A stretch of 64,000 nucleotides of DNA from Gautieria morchelliformis (taxonomy: Eukaryota; Basidiomycota; Agaricomycetes; Gomphales; Gomphaceae): NCBI GenBank assembly GCA_015179125.1, contig WHVA01000002.1:124001-188000 (forward strand), given 5' to 3'. Made by a program: the position numbers and the translations under genes. Shown here piece by piece: positions 53,501 through 64,000 of the stretch; positions within the stretch are counted from its first letter, which is position 1, and each line of letters begins with the position of its first letter. The notes beneath the pieces were generated by a model. That model saw only the letters and a list, made by a program, of their open reading frames with translations, was not told the DNA's origin and searched no databases.

Positions 53501-54594
53501 TCATAAGAGGTCGAGTTTGATTAAATAGTCGTACGTAGACCTTGGTTTCTAGAGGTTGATCTCTTCGCTGTTGTATCTTGTATTGTCGTTTCGCAGCAGC
53601 AGACTGGGCTCGTCTTACATGTGGACCACCTTTGCTGCCAATGCGCCTAATCCACCCCCCACGTTCAACTTTGCTCCTCCTCTCGCCCTAATATTATCTG
53701 AAAGGTAGACTGCCAGTGACGTCCTTGGGTGACCCGCAGGTTCCGAGGGGCGGACGGGTAAACTCAGTCACGTCAACAAGGGGTCTGACACTGCTTCCAC
53801 CAGGGGGGATGCTTTAACCGTAACAGCACTCAGGCGAGGGAAGACAACGAGGGCAGCGAGTGGAAGGTCGACGGAGGAATCGTTGGTGGCAGCATTTGCT
53901 GAAAACCCAGCTCTTCCATGCTCCACCTCAGGAGGCCTGAACCTGCATCCAGCGGCAACATTCTCGTTTACAGCAGTTATACAGCATGAGGATTTGGACG
54001 CGCTTAAGCATGATAACTCTGTTTTGACGTGAAACCCGGACCCAGGTAAAGATTACACAACATCGCCGCGCACATCCAAAAAGATAGAGCGAGAGCGAGA
54101 AAGGGGCTGGCCTCTGATAGGAAATCGATCTGATTTCAGGGGTGGCATAAACACCAGGTTCATCGCCGAGGATATGACTGGTCGAAGTCGTTTACAGTAT
54201 AGTAGCATGGCACTTCCGATACGACGCTCCTAGAGGATGGACATCTGGACTTGAGGAGACAACCTTGCCGCAGAAATCACTAATCGTTCCCAATGCACAG
54301 TCAGTCCTACGCATGACCGCCTAGTCAAATCCGACGCCATAGGTCGACACCAGAAAACAGATATAGACCACGATACAATTACAAAAAGGGAGCTCATGCT
54401 AGGAGGCATTTGATCCCAATGTTGTGAGACTGGACCTAGATTTGTATTGAATAGAACTTTCGGGCCAATTAGTAGGAGTCGCTTGACGGCTCTCGCTCAC
54501 CCGGTACAGCACCTCCATTCTTTCCTTCCTATCGCTCGCTGTACCATCTTCCTTTACGGTATCCACGACTTTCGATTACCCTCGAAACCTGTGG
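53501..54594. other. Intergenic, nothing recognised
   Basis: About 1.1 kb without a convincing gene or repeat. It should include the 3' UTR of the membrane protein gene and, toward 54594, the pyrimidine-rich promoter region of the W2-domain gene. Confidence 0.5.
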
Positions 54595-56240
54595 ATGTCT
54601 CAGCAACAAGCTGCGCCTAAGCCTTCGCTGCAGGGGGTCCGAATCAAAGCCAGGAAGGGTGCCGTCAAGGCCCAAGCAAAGCACGAACCAACTGGTAAGT
54701 TTGTGGCATGTGTAGGCCCATGTGCCGTCATTGACACATACGCGCAAGTTTTCCGAGATCAACTTTATAAACACCTCGAAACCGTCCCCGAGGGTGATTT
54801 TGACTCCTTTACATCTAAACTCGTCCAAGCCGGTTCCACACTTGAATATCTCAAATATGCTGATGCACTCTTCGAAATTTTGCTTGTCGGCGGTCTTCTT
54901 CAGCCCGGAGGGAGCTATGTCGATGATGGCGCACCACCATCGCCATTCTCGATCCTCCAGGCGAAGGAGCCGGCTGAGGTGGATGACATGAAAAAGTATG
55001 TCGACGTTCTAAACAAGCTCATACGAAGGTGCGCGTTCGTAACAATCTCACATTTCAACTGTACGGCCGACCCACCAGTCAAGGTATAAGTACCTCCAGA
55101 AGCCTCTCCAGGAGTCCGCCCTACCAGGCCTTCTCCAGTATGCCAACCGCTGGCCTCAATCTCAGAAAGACAAATTCGCCCTCGCGAGTGGTCTTCTGCT
55201 CTCCCAGGGCCTGGCCAGCGGCGGTGCTCTTTTGAGCCTGACCAAGGACCATTTGGTCAAAAACGGTCCGCACAGCGATATGCTTTATTCATGCTGGTTT
55301 TAACACCTTGGTATAATTAAGATGTCTCTTTGAGCATTGTTACGGTCATTTTCCGTACATATCTGCTCGACCAGTCTATGGAACATCTCGCTAGCACGCT
55401 CAAGAAAGGTGGCATTAAAGACCTTCTCGCCTTCTTCCCTCCTCAGAAGCAGGACGCCAAGGCGCTCGAAGCCCATTTCAAGGCTGAAGGACTTTCACCG
55501 ATCGCGGACTGGTTCACCAAAAAGCAATTCGCTGTCATCAAGGAGGGTCTCGTCAATGGTCTGAAGCAGAGATGTGAACAGGAAGACTCTGTGGCAGATG
55601 TAGCTGTGCAATCACGCTGGTTGATAATATAGTAAACTAATGAACTTTCACAGATTATCGCTTTCGTCAAAAACGAACAGGACGAGCGACCACTTCCCGA
55701 AACTGAGCTCGTCCAATGCATCTGGCAAGGTCTAATGGCCTCGGTCGATTGGAGCGCGCGGCCAGACCAAATTGAAGCGCTCGCCTTGCGTGAAGTGACC
55801 GTAAGGCGCATTGTGTCATCGTCTCTGGTTCGTGTAAAGCTTATCCTGTATTTGTATAGAAATATGCGCCGATCATCGAACCCTTTTGCAATGGACCCAA
55901 AGCGGAAGTCGCCCTCATCAACGTTCTCCAGGCCTACTGCTACGAAGACACTAGAGTTATTAAAGCATTCCCTCAGATTCTCAAGGCAATACTTCACTGC
56001 TGTATATGCTGCGTTAGGTCTAATATTATTTCTCAGGTGTTGTACAACCAGGACTGCATATCGGATCAGGCGATTATCTATTGGCACCAGAAGGGCTCTA
56101 GGCCGCAAGGCAGACAACACTTCCTTAAGACTACAGAAACGCTTGTAAAGGTGTGAAGCCCACTTCTCTTTGTGAAGACATTCACTCAAACTTCCCGGCA
56201 GTTCTTGCAAGAGCAAGAAGACGAGAGTGAAGAAGAGTAA
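54595..56240 (+). CDS. W2-domain protein, eIF5-mimic protein (BZW/5MP) homologue
   Basis: Start MSQQQAAPKPSLQGVRIKARKGAVKAQAKHEPT. The N-terminal helical-repeat region has FRDQLYKHLETVPEGDFDSFTSKLVQAGSTLEYLKYADALFEILLVGGLL and DVLNKLIRRYKYLQKPLQESALPGLL. The centre is EHLASTLKKGGIKDLLAFFPPQ. The C-terminal W2 (eIF5C) domain has IIAFVKNEQDERPLPETELVQCIWQGLMASVDWS, LINVLQAYCYEDTRVIKAFPQILK and the closing acidic-aromatic box IIYWHQKGSRPQGR...FLQEQEDESEEE. The order and the roughly 420-residue size fit BZW/5MP proteins, which compete with eIF5 for eIF2 and eIF3 and tighten start-codon choice. Introns lie near 54.69, 55.03-55.08, 55.26-55.33, 55.60, 55.80-55.86, 56.01 and 56.14-56.20 kb. No breaks were seen. 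Confidence 0.87.
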
Positions 56241-56454
56241 ATGTACATTGCCTCTTACTCCGTTGTGTCCATCCATACGTATGTCTTGTAGCTGTTGCTT
56301 TTAGATCCCTCTATTGTCTACAATACAGAACATCGTGTCTCGCCCAACATGCGATTGTGACTTGACGTTTATGGTAGGTATTATAGGACACCGTACAACA
56401 TGAGTCAAACCAGGGGATAAAATGGATATGGATTTACTTCATATGCAGATTTGG

Positions 56455-59400
56455 TCACCATGCCTGGGGCATGCTTCCGAAATCGCTATTCCAACTGTTC
56501 GGGCCACTCACATTCAAGAATATACCATCCGACCCGTTGATGGGCAAACCTAAATCGCCCAAACTCTGAATGGCACGGTAAATTCAAGTCGGTTCACCAC
56601 AAATCGATAACTAACCTGCTCTTGTAACCACACAGGAATAGATGACGGGCTGAAGATTCCACCTTCTGCCGGCCACACAAAACCAAGGTCTTCGGTTGTC
56701 AATGGAGGTAGAGTAGTCGCAGCGTTTCCCACGAAATTTGGAGGGACGACTAACGTGCCATCCGTGTCCGTCGCAGGTTGTCCACTCACTGGCTGGGGAG
56801 TATGGCTGTGGGAGGCCAGTCCCACCTTACGACGTAGGTTAGCCAGCATCAGCCGCAGGGTTAACGCGTATCTGCACCACACCAAAGACGTCAGCCGCTT
56901 CACCATAAGCCAGGGTTCATGGGTACCGTTCTGCTGCCACATCAGACAGTAGGTTGGCTAGTTGTTCGACCTGCGATGTGATTGCTGCGAGGTCGACTTC
57001 TGCCGGGAAAAGGTTGGCCATTTTTAGCAGGAACAGACCTGAGAATGCGGCAGTGACAAGGCTGTCGTGCACAGCATATCGCAGTGCAGCACTAGTGGAG
57101 ACGTCTTTGGCTTCATGTCCATACGATGAATAAATCTGAGATCATACCGATAGGCCGGGGAGTTCAAGAATGTTGACAGGCAGCTAGATGCGGCTTCTTT
57201 TGCCTGGAATGCAAGCTCGCGCTGTTCAAAAGGCATTTTGTCCCAAGGTGCGCCTCGTAATGCGACACAAACCAGCCACAACTTTGCATAGTAAAGTTCT
57301 CCAGCAAGGATCTTTCTCAGCAGGGATTCGTCGTCCATGTCTTGCGAAGCTATGGCTAGTTGATGTATGTTGTTTGCATCTGCTCGGTGAGTGCTCACCA
57401 TGGAGTTGATCGCAATCCGACCACCATTTCTCTAAGGCGATGTATGCTCTGCGTATGAACGCGAGAGTACTATGATTGACTTGGGCATCCAGCGGTGACA
57501 ATGTCTCGTATATCTGGGCTATGGCAGTAAGATGAGCTTACTGGCACGACTCGAGCCACGACGGCCTTACTTTTCTGCGCGATGAGTTCTATTAGAGAAA
57601 CGAGTCGCACATCGGTGGGAGATGCCATCGGGTGCTTGAGCAATAAACGACAATGCTTGATCGAGTTCTCGTCCCGGAGAACAATTGGTCGGCCAGTTCC
57701 GAGGCTCATTCTGCAAGTTCAGGCGTGAGCTCAGTGAGACAGGGTCAGTAAGGTGAGCGGGATTCACTGATGATCGAACCAGTAAAGACACAGCCATATT
57801 CTAGCAGATACGACTGCGAAAAGTCAGGATTGAGAAGATGTATGGGCATAGATAATACTTACCCAAATGCCGTTCTTCTTCATCTGTTCTCCGTTTCGCG
57901 CCTCCATCGACCATCTTTTCCAGGGCACGGTGTAAACCCAAGTCTAAAGCCATTCGCATGGCATGACCACTCGGCAACCAACCGTTTGTACTCCAGGCCG
58001 ACAGGAGGAGCATGGCTACAATATCCGGGGTGTATGTGTAAGAATACCAGCAGCGTCGTGATCACGCAAGTAAGCCACCTTGAACAGCCTCTTTCCTGAC
58101 GATAGGTCCGAAAAGGGTCGACCTTGCAATTCCCTGGGCTTCTTCTAAGCACTTGTAGAAAGTCGGTGTAGGTGGGCCTGAGCGGCCAGTAAGTCAGCAG
58201 TTCCGCGGTTATAAACTAGTTAACGGACCATTGCCGCTGCGTATTTTGCTTGCTACGGCGAGAATGGCATCGAAACAAAACGGAGTCCGTTCCTTCAGCC
58301 CATCAAAGGTGTCGTACGTCGGGTCGAAGAGGGGGATGAATAAATGGCACCCAGAGAAAAAGCTGTGCGTGCACAGTCAGTCAATAGTCAGCGCGACACC
58401 AATGCTGCATATCCTGACATGTGATACAACTCTTTAGCTTCTTGGTCGGTGACCAGACCCTAGTACGCGAGTCATTCCAATCCAAGTTGTTATGTAATCT
58501 AATCAAGAATATACCTTTTCCAGAACACTTGGGAACGCATTCCGAGGTATGGGTTCCACTCGTCTACGCTTGTTAAGTCTGTTGCAAGAATGGTGTGGTA
58601 TTATATCAGCACCGGGACATTGGGGTCGTATTAAAGGTTAATACCTTGGAGTCTTTGTCGATGAAGCGGCAGCAGCCTCCGCTGCTGCATTAGCCAAACC
58701 TTGCAAGGCTTCGATTGGGGCGTTCATCGTGGATCGAGGTAAAGTGTCCTCTGACTCATCCTCTGAAGAGGGTGTGGTGCTTGGCACAATACCATAGGTC
58801 GCGTATTTGTGTGGCTATGTAATAAATAAATAAATAATAATTGCATTGCTGAATGTGGTAGCTCACGGGCGCAGCAAATCCGGGCAATGGAGGGAATTTC
58901 CTGCTGCCACTTTGCCTGGCCGCCTCGTTCGTACTGGACGAAGAATAATATTCAAGGCCTTTAAAAGATTCATCGGGTGAACCATAATGCGCTGAATGCG
59001 CAGCGGAAATCCCAGAAGGAATTTGAGATTGTGAAGGGAAGTTGGCATTTTGGGTTGTGTTTGACTGAATGGCGGCGAGGATTCTATCCAGTGACGACTG
59101 CATGCCTATCATTTGACTTTGCATAACCTGTGCTACCAATCAGAAACAGTCAAATTGTTCGACAGAATCGAATGATGCACGAACAAGGTACTGCCCCTCC
59201 AGTCGTGATATCCTTCTACATAGGCAGGTCAGTACTGACTGCCAAGATGCTGCGCCAAGACTCACTCGACGGAACCAGTAGACATCAGTGATACATTCTT
59301 CTTCTCCGGTTTCTCAAAGACACAGAGCGTTCCACTCAGTTGACAGCGACGGCACGGAGACTGCCCGGCCCGCCGGGCCTCGTTGAGTGAAATCAAGGGG

Positions 59401-59639
59401 AAACAAGAGTGTTGATTTACCTCTCCCTCACACCGGTTTTTACCCTTGCGGCACGCTGTACAGGCTCTGGCACCTCGTTTGGGGATTTGAACTGGAGGAT
59501 GTGCCTTATCCTGTGTGCTTGGACTTTGAGCGTCCTGCTGCTGCACACCGTTAGCACTACCGTTATTAGGTCCACTGGTGCGCCTTTTTTTGTTAGGAGC
59601 CTCCGAGTTGGAAACCGAGGTAGTAGGAGAGAGAGACAT
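56455..59639 (-). CDS. Zn2Cys6 (Gal4-type) fungal transcription factor
   Basis: Start MSLSPTTSVSNSEAPNKKRRTS at 59639. The binuclear zinc cluster is RACTACRKGKNRCEGE, interrupted by an intron, then SPCRRCQLSGTLCVFEKPEKK; six cysteines are present. A helical segment follows (QVMQSQMIGMQSSLDRILAAI), then a variable Ser-rich linker. The fungal-specific regulatory domain has RVEPIPRNAFPSV, HLFIPLFDPTYDTFDGLKERTPFCFDAILAVAS, LLSAWSTNGWLPSGHAMRMALDLGLHRALEKM and a long helical tail. The C-terminus ends LGDLGLPINGSDGIF...DFGSMPQAW. These proteins sit in the nucleus and bind paired CGG-like sites; the target pathway is unknown. At least eight introns break the gene. No decay was seen. Confidence 0.85.
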
Positions 59640-60930
59640 GGGTTGAAACTTTACTGTACAGGAGCTGGACGCTACCCGCCAGTGCTTGCCATGTCGGGAA
59701 TCACCGGCACGTGTCCATGGACGGATGAAAACATTGCCTGGCTCGCTAATTACTCTCCCTCCTTCTGCTAGTCCGTCTCTGTACAAACATTGCGGCATTA
59801 TTTGCTTCTTTCATCGCACTCGTGACGCCTCGGCCACCCATACAAGACGCTTTACCAATGCTTATGTAGCATAGACGTCGGCCACCATATGCGCTGGCGC
59901 TTACACCCCCCACGGTGGGAGGGTGCAGCCTAGAGCGGTAGATATGCTTCGGCCGACTTATGCCATCCATCATCGTAATTCAAGGCACATCGCCGAACGA
60001 TAACTGCAACTAGTCGTCTGCCTAGTGGAAGAACACAGAAGAATATCAGCAGGCCAATGCCTAGACGGACTTCTATGAAAGACGTCTAAATATATTGCAC
60101 GCATTGTTAAAAATGGGTTTTGTTATCTCCTGGCTGCTCACATGTCTTCCTGTCCACGCCGCAGAACACGAATCTAAGTGCGTTACTGTCGGATTCCATG
60201 CTGTCCTCGGATGTCCCCTAACGTCCTTGGCTAGTATGATGTAGTCACGAGCTCTGATCATGTCAGAAAGACCTCTTCTAGCTCTACACCGAGGATTGCC
60301 CGATTAATGGTAGAGATCGAATCTAACAGCTGATCCCTGTGCACATATCTAGAGTGCGCCACATCTCAGCATAGCATAATGGCATATCCGATTCGTTTTA
60401 TGTCTGAATCCGTGGTGATTGACAAGCATACCGCTGGCGATTACTGTAAAGAGATGGGTCGGTCATAGTAAGCCTAGCTGGATTCGAAGGCTGTTCTGCA
60501 AATGGTCTCAGGTACGACGAGTATCACGCAGTAACGAACCTAAGTGGCAGGATGAAAGTTAAGCAGTTGAGGTCTTACGGTGCCACATTTGCAGCGGTGA
60601 AAGGGAAATTCTTACTTTACAGTAAGGGGACCGACTTATATTCATCTGTGTAGTAGCTTGTATACTGTATGTAGGCTCAACAAAGAAGGAAACCAGGGAG
60701 AGCTTTGTGGCGGTTGAGCGCTGAGCTCTGCTTCAGCGCGCCGGTGACGGTGACGACGCGTTGTCACATTACAATTGCAAGGACTAGCCGCCACATGGGG
60801 TAAATGTACTTACATAAGCCCCACTTACCGAAGACTGAAAGGAACTTCCAGTCGCCCATGGCACACATGTGGTACAAACACTTCACAACACCAACCAGGG
60901 TGGCGTTCATGCGTCCTAGATGTCGGCGTA
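59640..60930. other. Divergent intergenic region
   Basis: The region lies between the divergently transcribed Zn2Cys6 gene and MED14, so it should carry both promoters. I see no additional gene. Small open frames in either direction lack family features. Confidence 0.5.
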
Positions 60931-63900
60931 ATGTCCCAAAGTCTACCGCTCATGAACATGCCTTCATCTCATTCAGGCCCCATTGTTAACGGCATCAATG
61001 GACACCTGCCAAAACAGGAGGTGCCGACACTTGAGGACCTTGAGTCCGAGCTCCCTGTGGTGAACAATGACCAAATTCCGTTGTCTGAAGTCCTCTCGCG
61101 TGTGGTCCAAGATATATATGCAGAGCTTTTGACCTTATCTGATACGTCAGATTCTCACCACTCTCTCTTGCCCGACGTATCTGAAGCTGACCCTTCCATC
61201 CCTACAGTCTTCCCAGTTCATCCGACTCTGCCCGAAAACGAATGCTAGCAGATTTTGTCGTGAAACATAAGAAGCAAGTCGTAAAGCTTTTCGCAGTCGT
61301 AAAATGGGCTAGAGATGCAGAGGATGTGCAAAAATGCATGGTGAGGTTTCGTTCTGTCGCCACCAGCCGAGTATTATGGTCGCTATTAACTCTACTCTAC
61401 AGAATATAACGGCATTTTTGATGGACCAAAATGCTCAATTTGAAGAGGCCGTTGAGGCCGTTACCCTTGCAAGAGAAAGTCTTGCGCCTGCGAGGCAAGT
61501 GCTTGACAAGCTCTGTGGCGTACATACTGACTTGGGTTATCTCAGACTAAGAAATCACGATCTATTGACGTCCCTCGATGTGCTCACAACAGGATCTTAC
61601 CTCCGCCTCCCTACTGCCATCAAGGTGATTGTCAGGTGGAAATGTTTTAGGCGGGAGTTCATTAATTTTTCTTTAGAAACTCATCATTCCTCCAAAGCGA
61701 CTTTCGAAAGATGAGATCTCCCAGACCCTTTCTTCGTTTGATCATCTTATTAGGTTCCGTCTTCGAATGTCGGAACTCGTGCCAGTGGAGATGAACAAAT
61801 ACTCAGTTTGTACGTCCCCTCTCTCGTCACCGGTGACAGAAGGATATATAGCTCACGGTTTTTTTTGGCAACTCACTCCCGCTAATTCCCTATATCGACG
61901 ATCTCTGCTGCCTTCTTTGCTTTTGGCCCAATACCGCACATGACTCGTGGACGACTCGTTGATCGTACATGTTATCATAATGAATGGATACTAATAGCAT
62001 CCGCCCAGGCTCACTTCCACGTTCCTGGTCTTTTTTCTGTGTCACTATCGCTCCGTGGATCAGAGCCAGGGGATGCATGGTTCATGGTAGATGTAGAGTT
62101 CGATATCAAAGTCGGTGGCGATGACACTGGCGTTGTAGGTAAGGAACTGCGCTGTAAATCAGACCGTACAGAGTATTAAGCTTTACATTCTTTGGTAATA
62201 GCTTTTCCGAGATCTCCGACAGGCATTACGAAGCGATATATTGCAGATGAAGCGGATGCCCGTTTAGCACGCTACATGGTCGTACCCACTGAGATGGCTG
62301 TTGAACCTGACATCCAGCCTGGCCCATCCCATGTTCAGGCCCAGCCCCCTGGGCCAAAGCTACCAGAAAATGCTGTGGATGCACCCCTGATGCGGCTCTA
62401 CAATTTCATGCGTTAGTTGCCTTGTTGTCTTCGATGTAGTTGTTGACTATTTCCCCTTCAGAGATGATGTCACTGTCCTACCAGTTGGAAATCCTGCATT
62501 ATCAGGTGCGCCATTGGCGGGGGATAAATGGTGCACAGAGTGGCTTTGACCGCAAAATAGGCTCAACGGATGAGGTCCTTAGGCTGGGCAGATTACCTGA
62601 AAGTCGAGTTCTCGAAGGATCGCAAAACCCTAACAGTTACATATTGGATGTAAGGATGGATTTTTGTCATGGCTTGCCAGCATCCTGAACTCTATTTTTC
62701 AGTCGACAACCAGCACCACCTCGCCCTCCCAATGCACCCCAATTCAAGACCAAAATCCCATTACTTGGCGGAACCTTAAGTATTTCAGTCGAGCCAAAAT
62801 GCAGCACAGGCAGTCGAGGCGACGTTAACAGTGGTTCTATACCAAAAGGCATGAGCCACCCACCAGGCCGGTCTCATAAGGATAGGGTGTTGCATGAGAT
62901 AGGTTTAACCTCGAAACTGCGGCGGACGCAGGGGACGGTAGCACCCTCCAAAACACCATCGGATGAAGTCGAACGGCTACACCTGATGGTCAAATGGAGT
63001 CCTGAAGCGACTGCCCTAGGGTTCCTTACTGCGCCATCGGATTGGCTGGTGCAGTATGAGATCGTGAGTACAATGCCCCCTGGTTGCGCGGCTTTCTCCA
63101 TGGTTAATTTATCTTTATAGTCATCATCCGACCTGGATTTCCAGGGGCTCCTGACTAAAGCTGTACGAGTCCATTCCCAAGCAATTTTGAAGGTCTTCAG
63201 CCGGCAATTGTGTGAAGGCCCTTATCGGAGCGTCTTTCCCAATTCCGACGAAGTGGTGATGTCAATGGATGGTAATTATTTCTCTTAAAAATGTTCAGGT
63301 CAATTCTTGATCTGTCTGCTTCAGGTGACACTCCCGCACTCCAGATTTTCTTGTGTGCTGGAGAAGTCGTAGTCGTCACAATTGACCCTCGTACAGGACG
63401 TCTAAATCTGCGAGATACAGGTGATCTGGCTGCTGCTGGTAGGGGCCCTCGATTCGCAGCGGTATCCGAGAAGATCAATGAAAATCCCATAATGATTGTC
63501 ACCGCTATCGTTAGCTTACGATATAATGTATGCCAAATGTTTAGGCTTGGCGAACAGAATCACCCTAACGGGCCTCTTTCTAGACTATCGTGGAAAGCGC
63601 GGAACAGAAAGCTGTCTCCCTGGGTCTTCAGACGTACAGGCACCGCAATATGTCCCGAGAAGGTGCACGAGATGGCAATTGCTTAATTTCTTTACTAACA
63701 TGCGTCTAGAACTTGCCAAATTCGGTGCATCAGCCCGTGCCCATTTGTTTGTGCAGCTGCAAAATTTTCCGACGCATTATCTCGTTTTAGTTATTGCAGA
63801 CGATGACTTCAAGTTTGCGTTAGTCTCTGTAAAGAGCGTGGTAGAAAATGCACACACCTCTATGGTCATGGACGATATCGGCTGGTTGGACGTGGCTAGG

Positions 63901-64000
63901 ATCCGTGGAAATGAGATTCGCGTACAGCTGAGCCAGTTTGAAGACCGGTTCGAGGCTGGGATGAAGCGTAAGGCTGTAGGTGGGGACTTGATGAGCCGAA
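60931..64000 (+). CDS. MED14: Mediator complex subunit 14 (Rgr1), 5' part; runs off the window
   Basis: Start chosen at MSQSLPLMNMPSSHSGPIVNGINGHLP, the first Met of the open first exon after a stretch without family similarity. The conserved N-terminal MED14 block follows: IPLSEVLSRVVQDIYAELLTLSDT, then LADFVVKHKKQVVKLFAVVKWARDAEDVQKCM. After an intron come NITAFLMDQNAQFEEAVEAVTLARESL, LTSLDVLTTGSYLRLPTAIK and KLIIPPKRLSKDEI. Later exons have AHFHVPGLFSVSLSLRGSEPGDAWFMVDVEFDI, RLYNFM and QLEILHYQV. MED14 is the scaffold that links head, middle and tail of Mediator in the nucleus. Introns lie near 61.25, 61.34-61.40, 61.62-61.68, 61.81-61.87, 62.14-62.20, 62.41-62.46, 62.65-62.70, 63.06-63.12 and 63.27-63.32 kb, and probably further ones. 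The frame is open to the end of the window. Confidence 0.88.

Noticed and set aside
55443-56276. 277-codon minus-strand frame
   Set aside because: Antisense to the W2-domain gene, whose exons and conserved motifs are clear.
1-64000. tRNA and rRNA genes
   Set aside because: I looked for the GGTTCGA-type T-loop with a matching acceptor stem and saw no convincing case; a covariance-model scan was not possible here.

Overview
The window looks like the nuclear genome of a mushroom-forming basidiomycete (Agaricomycetes). Genes carry many short introns of roughly 50-60 bp. A FunK1-type kinase, an RTC4-like gene, a Zn2Cys6 regulator, a Helitron, a DIRS-type retroelement and intron-bearing Tc1/mariner transposases are all present, a mixture usual in that class. 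Homology statements come from recognising sequence motifs, not from database searches. Exon edges are given only where a splice site and the reading frame agree.

About 2.1-24.5 kb is a nested transposon block. A decayed Helitron (about 2.1-13.8 kb, minus strand) has been hit twice. One hit is a 607 bp MITE with TTAA target duplications (3351-3957). The other is a 3.76 kb Tc1/mariner element with 326 bp terminal inverted repeats (5316-9074). A DIRS-family retroelement follows (about 13.8-19.3 kb), then a second, related Tc1/mariner element of 5.18 kb (19344-24525). The second element has long inverted repeats and a solo LTR nested in its left arm. Both Tc1/mariner elements carry a multi-exon passenger gene convergent with the transposase: an uncharacterised proline-rich protein in the first and a FunK1-type protein kinase relic in the second.

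About 25.2-38.0 kb holds host genes: an RTC4-like gene, a GC-rich relic tract, a flavin-reductase-like protein, a Cdc1/Ted1-type metallophosphoesterase and a POT/PTR peptide transporter. About 38.5-46.5 kb is a segmentally rearranged zone. Two nearly identical 2.0 kb arms lie in inverted orientation, each with one copy of an orphan gene, around an inverted partial copy of the transporter. Beyond them lie a broken kinesin-3 tail and two strong hairpins.

From 46.9 kb to the end the window is ordinary, gene-dense housekeeping territory: a CoA-binding-domain protein, alanyl-tRNA synthetase, a single-pass membrane protein, a W2-domain (eIF5-mimic) protein, a Zn2Cys6 transcription factor and the 5' part of Mediator subunit MED14. 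The most noteworthy signal is the cargo-carrying Tc1/mariner family.
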